Origin: Methanomassiliicoccales archaeon
GTDB taxonomy: Archaea; Thermoplasmatota; Thermoplasmata; Methanomassiliicoccales; JACIVX01
Length of the DNA stretch: 7,067 nucleotides
Direction: 5' to 3'
Assembly: GCA_024464195.1 (NCBI GenBank)
Contig: JANHAK010000060.1
Coordinates: 1 to 7,067 of the forward strand
In this document: one piece after another, positions 5,502 to 7,067 of the stretch
Layout of the letters: each line of letters starts with the position of its first letter
How positions within the stretch are numbered: position 1 is the first letter of the stretch
Position numbers and translations under genes: made by a program
The notes under the pieces: generated by a model
The model's input: the letters and a program-made list of their open reading frames with translations, nothing else
The model's database searches: none
What the model was told of the DNA's origin: nothing

Positions 5502-6733
5502 TCGTACCGCAGCAGCCCGAGGTCAACATTGGGATGATTGGTCATGTCGACCACGGAAAAACGACGCTAACAAAAGCACTTACTGGAGAGTGGACAGACC
5601 GTCATTCTGAGGAGATCAAGCGCGGTATTTCGATCAGACTTGGATATGCGGACGTCGCATTCTATAAGTGTCGCTCGTGCGAACCCCCAGCTGCCTACAC
5701 AAATGATAAGACCTGTCGGCATTGTGGTGGTGAAGCAGAATTTCTCCGTGCTGTTTCTTTTGTCGACGCACCGGGCCATGAAACTCTAATGGCGACGATG
5801 CTCTCTGGCGCTGCCCTAATGAATGGCGCCCTGCTTCTTGTTGCTGCTAATGAGCGCTGTCCCCAGCCTCAAACAAAAGAACATTTGATGGCGTTGACGA
5901 TCATCGGCGTTGACAAAATCATCGTTGTACAAAACAAGATCGATCTCGTAACGAAGGAGGAGGCGTTGGAAAACTACCGACAGATCAAATCCTTCGTAAA
6001 GGGAACGATTGCCGAGAATGCTCCAATCATTCCTGTTTCGGCGCATCACGATGTGAATATCGATAAACTCATCGAAACGATTGAAACGTACATCCCTACG
6101 CCGAAATTCGACGCAAGCAAACCTGCAAGAATGTATGTTGCGCGATCGTTCGATATCAATATCCCCGGCTCATCGCCAGAGGAATTAAAGGGGGGCGTAC
6201 TAGGAGGAAGTTTGATTCAAGGGCAGCTTGAAGTGGGCGATGAAATTGAGATTAGCCCGGGGAGAAAGATCGAGGGCAGTGGCGGGAAGACCTCATGGGA
6301 ACCGTTGACAACAACGATTGTCTCTCTCCATGCAGGTGGAACGCCACTAGAACGAGCAAAACCTGGTGGGCTCATTGCCATTGGGACGAAACTCGATCCT
6401 TCGCTGACTAAATCGGACGGACTTACTGGCCGAATGGTCGGCAAGCCTGGAACACTCCCACCCGTTCTCAGTAAATTCACGATGTCAACTCACCTCCTGG
6501 AAAGGGTCGTTGGCACGGCGGAAGACTTAGCGGTCGAGAACATTAGAACGAACGAACCTCTCATGCTGAGCGTTGGCACAGCAACAACCGTTGGTGTCGT
6601 GGTGAGTGCGAGGGAAACAACGTGTGAAGTCTCGCTTAAGATCCCAGTCTGCGCGGAACCGAATCAAAGGGTCGCGATTTCTCGAAAAATTTCGGGGAAA
6701 TGGCGCCTCATTGGTTATGGCATTATCCAATGA
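5498..6733 (+). CDS. eif2g: Translation initiation factor aIF2 subunit gamma
   Basis: The gamma subunit is the GTPase core of aIF2 and, with alpha and beta, carries initiator Met-tRNA to the small ribosomal subunit. It has 411 residues, the normal length. The G domain has GHVDHGKT (15-22), DAPGHE (90-95), NKID (146-149) and SAHH (181-184). A zinc knuckle inserted in the G domain shows four cysteines, C58-x2-C61 and C73-x2-C76. The switch 1 region KRGISIRLGY (41-50) and ANERCPQPQTKEH (117-129) are typical of the aIF2-gamma family and separate it from EF1A and SelB. Domains II (from about ARSFDINIPG, 215-224) and III follow, with GRMVGKPG at 311-318. The ATG at 5498 has a GAGGAG ribosome binding site (5487-5492). 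Alpha and beta genes are not in the window. Confidence 0.97.
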   Translation: MIVPQQPEVNIGMIGHVDHGKTTLTKALTGEWTDRHSEEIKRGISIRLGYADVAFYKCRSCEPPAAYTNDKTCRHCGGEAEFLRAVSFVDAPGHETLMATMLSGAALMNGALLLVAANERCPQPQTKEHLMALTIIGVDKIIVVQNKIDLVTKEEALENYRQIKSFVKGTIAENAPIIPVSAHHDVNIDKLIETIETYIPTPKFDASKPARMYVARSFDINIPGSSPEELKGGVLGGSLIQGQLEVGDEIEISPGRKIEGSGGKTSWEPLTTTIVSLHAGGTPLERAKPGGLIAIGTKLDPSLTKSDGLTGRMVGKPGTLPPVLSKFTMSTHLLERVVGTAEDLAVENIRTNEPLMLSVGTATTVGVVVSARETTCEVSLKIPVCAEPNQRVAISRKISGKWRLIGYGIIQ

Positions 6734-6743
6734 TTGTGACTTT

Positions 6744-7067
6744 ATGCAAAAAGTTGTTCTCGATACAAATGCTCTTCTCATGCCTTTTGAATGTTCTTTC
6801 AATATTGATTTGGAACTGAAGCGCCTCATTGGCGATTGCGAAGTTCATGTGCCTTCACCGGTCATTGGCGAATTGAAACGCTCGAGGAATAAATACGCGA
6901 AAGCTGCTCTAGAGCTGGCGCGAAAGTATAAGATTGATTCGACAGATCAGCAAGGCGATGATGCGGTGATCGAACTCGCTTCAAAACTTAACGCCTTTGT
7001 TGTGACGAATGACAAAAATCTCATTTCAAAGCTCAGCGCGCGCGGAATCAAGGTCATCGTCCTTCGA
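6744..7067 (+). CDS. PIN-domain nuclease, Fcf1-like (partial, runs off the window end)
   Basis: The frame is open from ATG 6744 to the end of the window (108 codons), so roughly the last 20 residues are missing if it has the usual ~125-130. It is a PIN-domain protein, a metal-dependent RNase fold. The start VVLDTNALL gives the first acidic residue (D7). E43 in VIGEL, D72/D73 in QGDDAVIELA and D90 in VVTNDKNL complete the acidic site, so the nuclease looks active. The pattern fits the Fcf1/Utp24-like archaeal group, whose eukaryotic relatives cut pre-rRNA. It starts 10 nt after eif2g, a common archaeal arrangement, and is probably in that operon. No paired antitoxin gene is visible, which argues against a VapC toxin. 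The ribosome binding site is poor. The exact RNA target is not known from sequence. Confidence 0.85.
   Translation, partial: MQKVVLDTNALLMPFECSFNIDLELKRLIGDCEVHVPSPVIGELKRSRNKYAKAALELARKYKIDSTDQQGDDAVIELASKLNAFVVTNDKNLISKLSARGIKVIVLR

Noticed and set aside
5177..5554. 125-codon frame on the minus strand
   Set aside because: It lies opposite rps6e and the start of eif2g, which are certain genes, and its translation has no recognisable domain.
3117..6733. Intein or frameshift in the two GTPase genes
   Set aside because: Both proteins have family-normal lengths with all G motifs in order and no inserted splicing domain.
6527..6829. 100-codon frame on the minus strand across the end of eif2g and the PIN gene start
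   Set aside because: It is antisense to two recognised genes, with no family resemblance or promoter; it is a shadow frame.
1..7067. Mobile element, CRISPR array, tRNA or defence system
   Set aside because: No transposase, integrase, spaced repeats, tRNA-like cloverleaf or defence protein was seen on either strand; the genes are conserved core functions with no clear change in composition.

Overview
The window comes from an archaeal chromosome and carries ten genes, all on the + strand, with no sign of mobile DNA. Every recognisable product is archaeal or archaeal/eukaryotic in type: L7Ae, eS28, eL24, eS6, aIF5B, aIF2-gamma and an Fcf1-like PIN protein. Start sites and leaders are also archaeal, with AT-rich TATA-like boxes, AGGTG or GGAGG ribosome binding sites and T-run terminators. 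GC content is moderate. A member of the Thermoplasmata or a related euryarchaeal lineage would fit, but I cannot place it firmly from this sequence.

Region 1 (1-1289) is the end of a 2-oxoacid:ferredoxin oxidoreductase operon: the C-terminus of the alpha subunit (porA-like, cut by the window edge) and a complete beta subunit (porB-like) 3 nt later. Gamma and delta genes would be expected upstream, outside the window. Region 2 (1290-1492) is a 203-nt gap with a tandem 10-bp repeat at the porB stop, weak terminator-like hairpins, a good TATA box and a leader with a possible kink-turn just before the L7Ae ribosome binding site.

Region 3 (1493-2946) is a tight operon: rpl7ae, rps28e, rpl24e and ndk. 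The genes are joined by short gaps or a 4-base ATGA overlap. The eL24 protein has an unusual charged C-terminal tail that nearly doubles its length. Region 4 (2947-3116) is a structured gap with several competing inverted repeats ending in a T7 run. It is followed by infB, the aIF5B translation factor (to 4865), and a clear hairpin plus T7 terminator.

Region 5 (4866-5105) is a 240-nt gap with an imperfect dyad and a TATA box. It leads into rps6e, eif2g (ATGA overlap) and an Fcf1-like PIN gene that runs off the window end.

Regions 3 to 5 are a translation cluster. Two ribosomal proteins of the small subunit, two of the large-subunit/RNP class, a nucleotide kinase that supplies GTP, and the two main initiation GTPases (aIF2-gamma brings initiator tRNA, aIF5B joins the subunits) are encoded side by side, with a likely rRNA-processing nuclease. 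This is mostly well-known archaeal gene order. I see no undescribed multi-gene system. The points most worth a second look are the L7Ae leader, the ndk-infB spacer and the eL24 tail.
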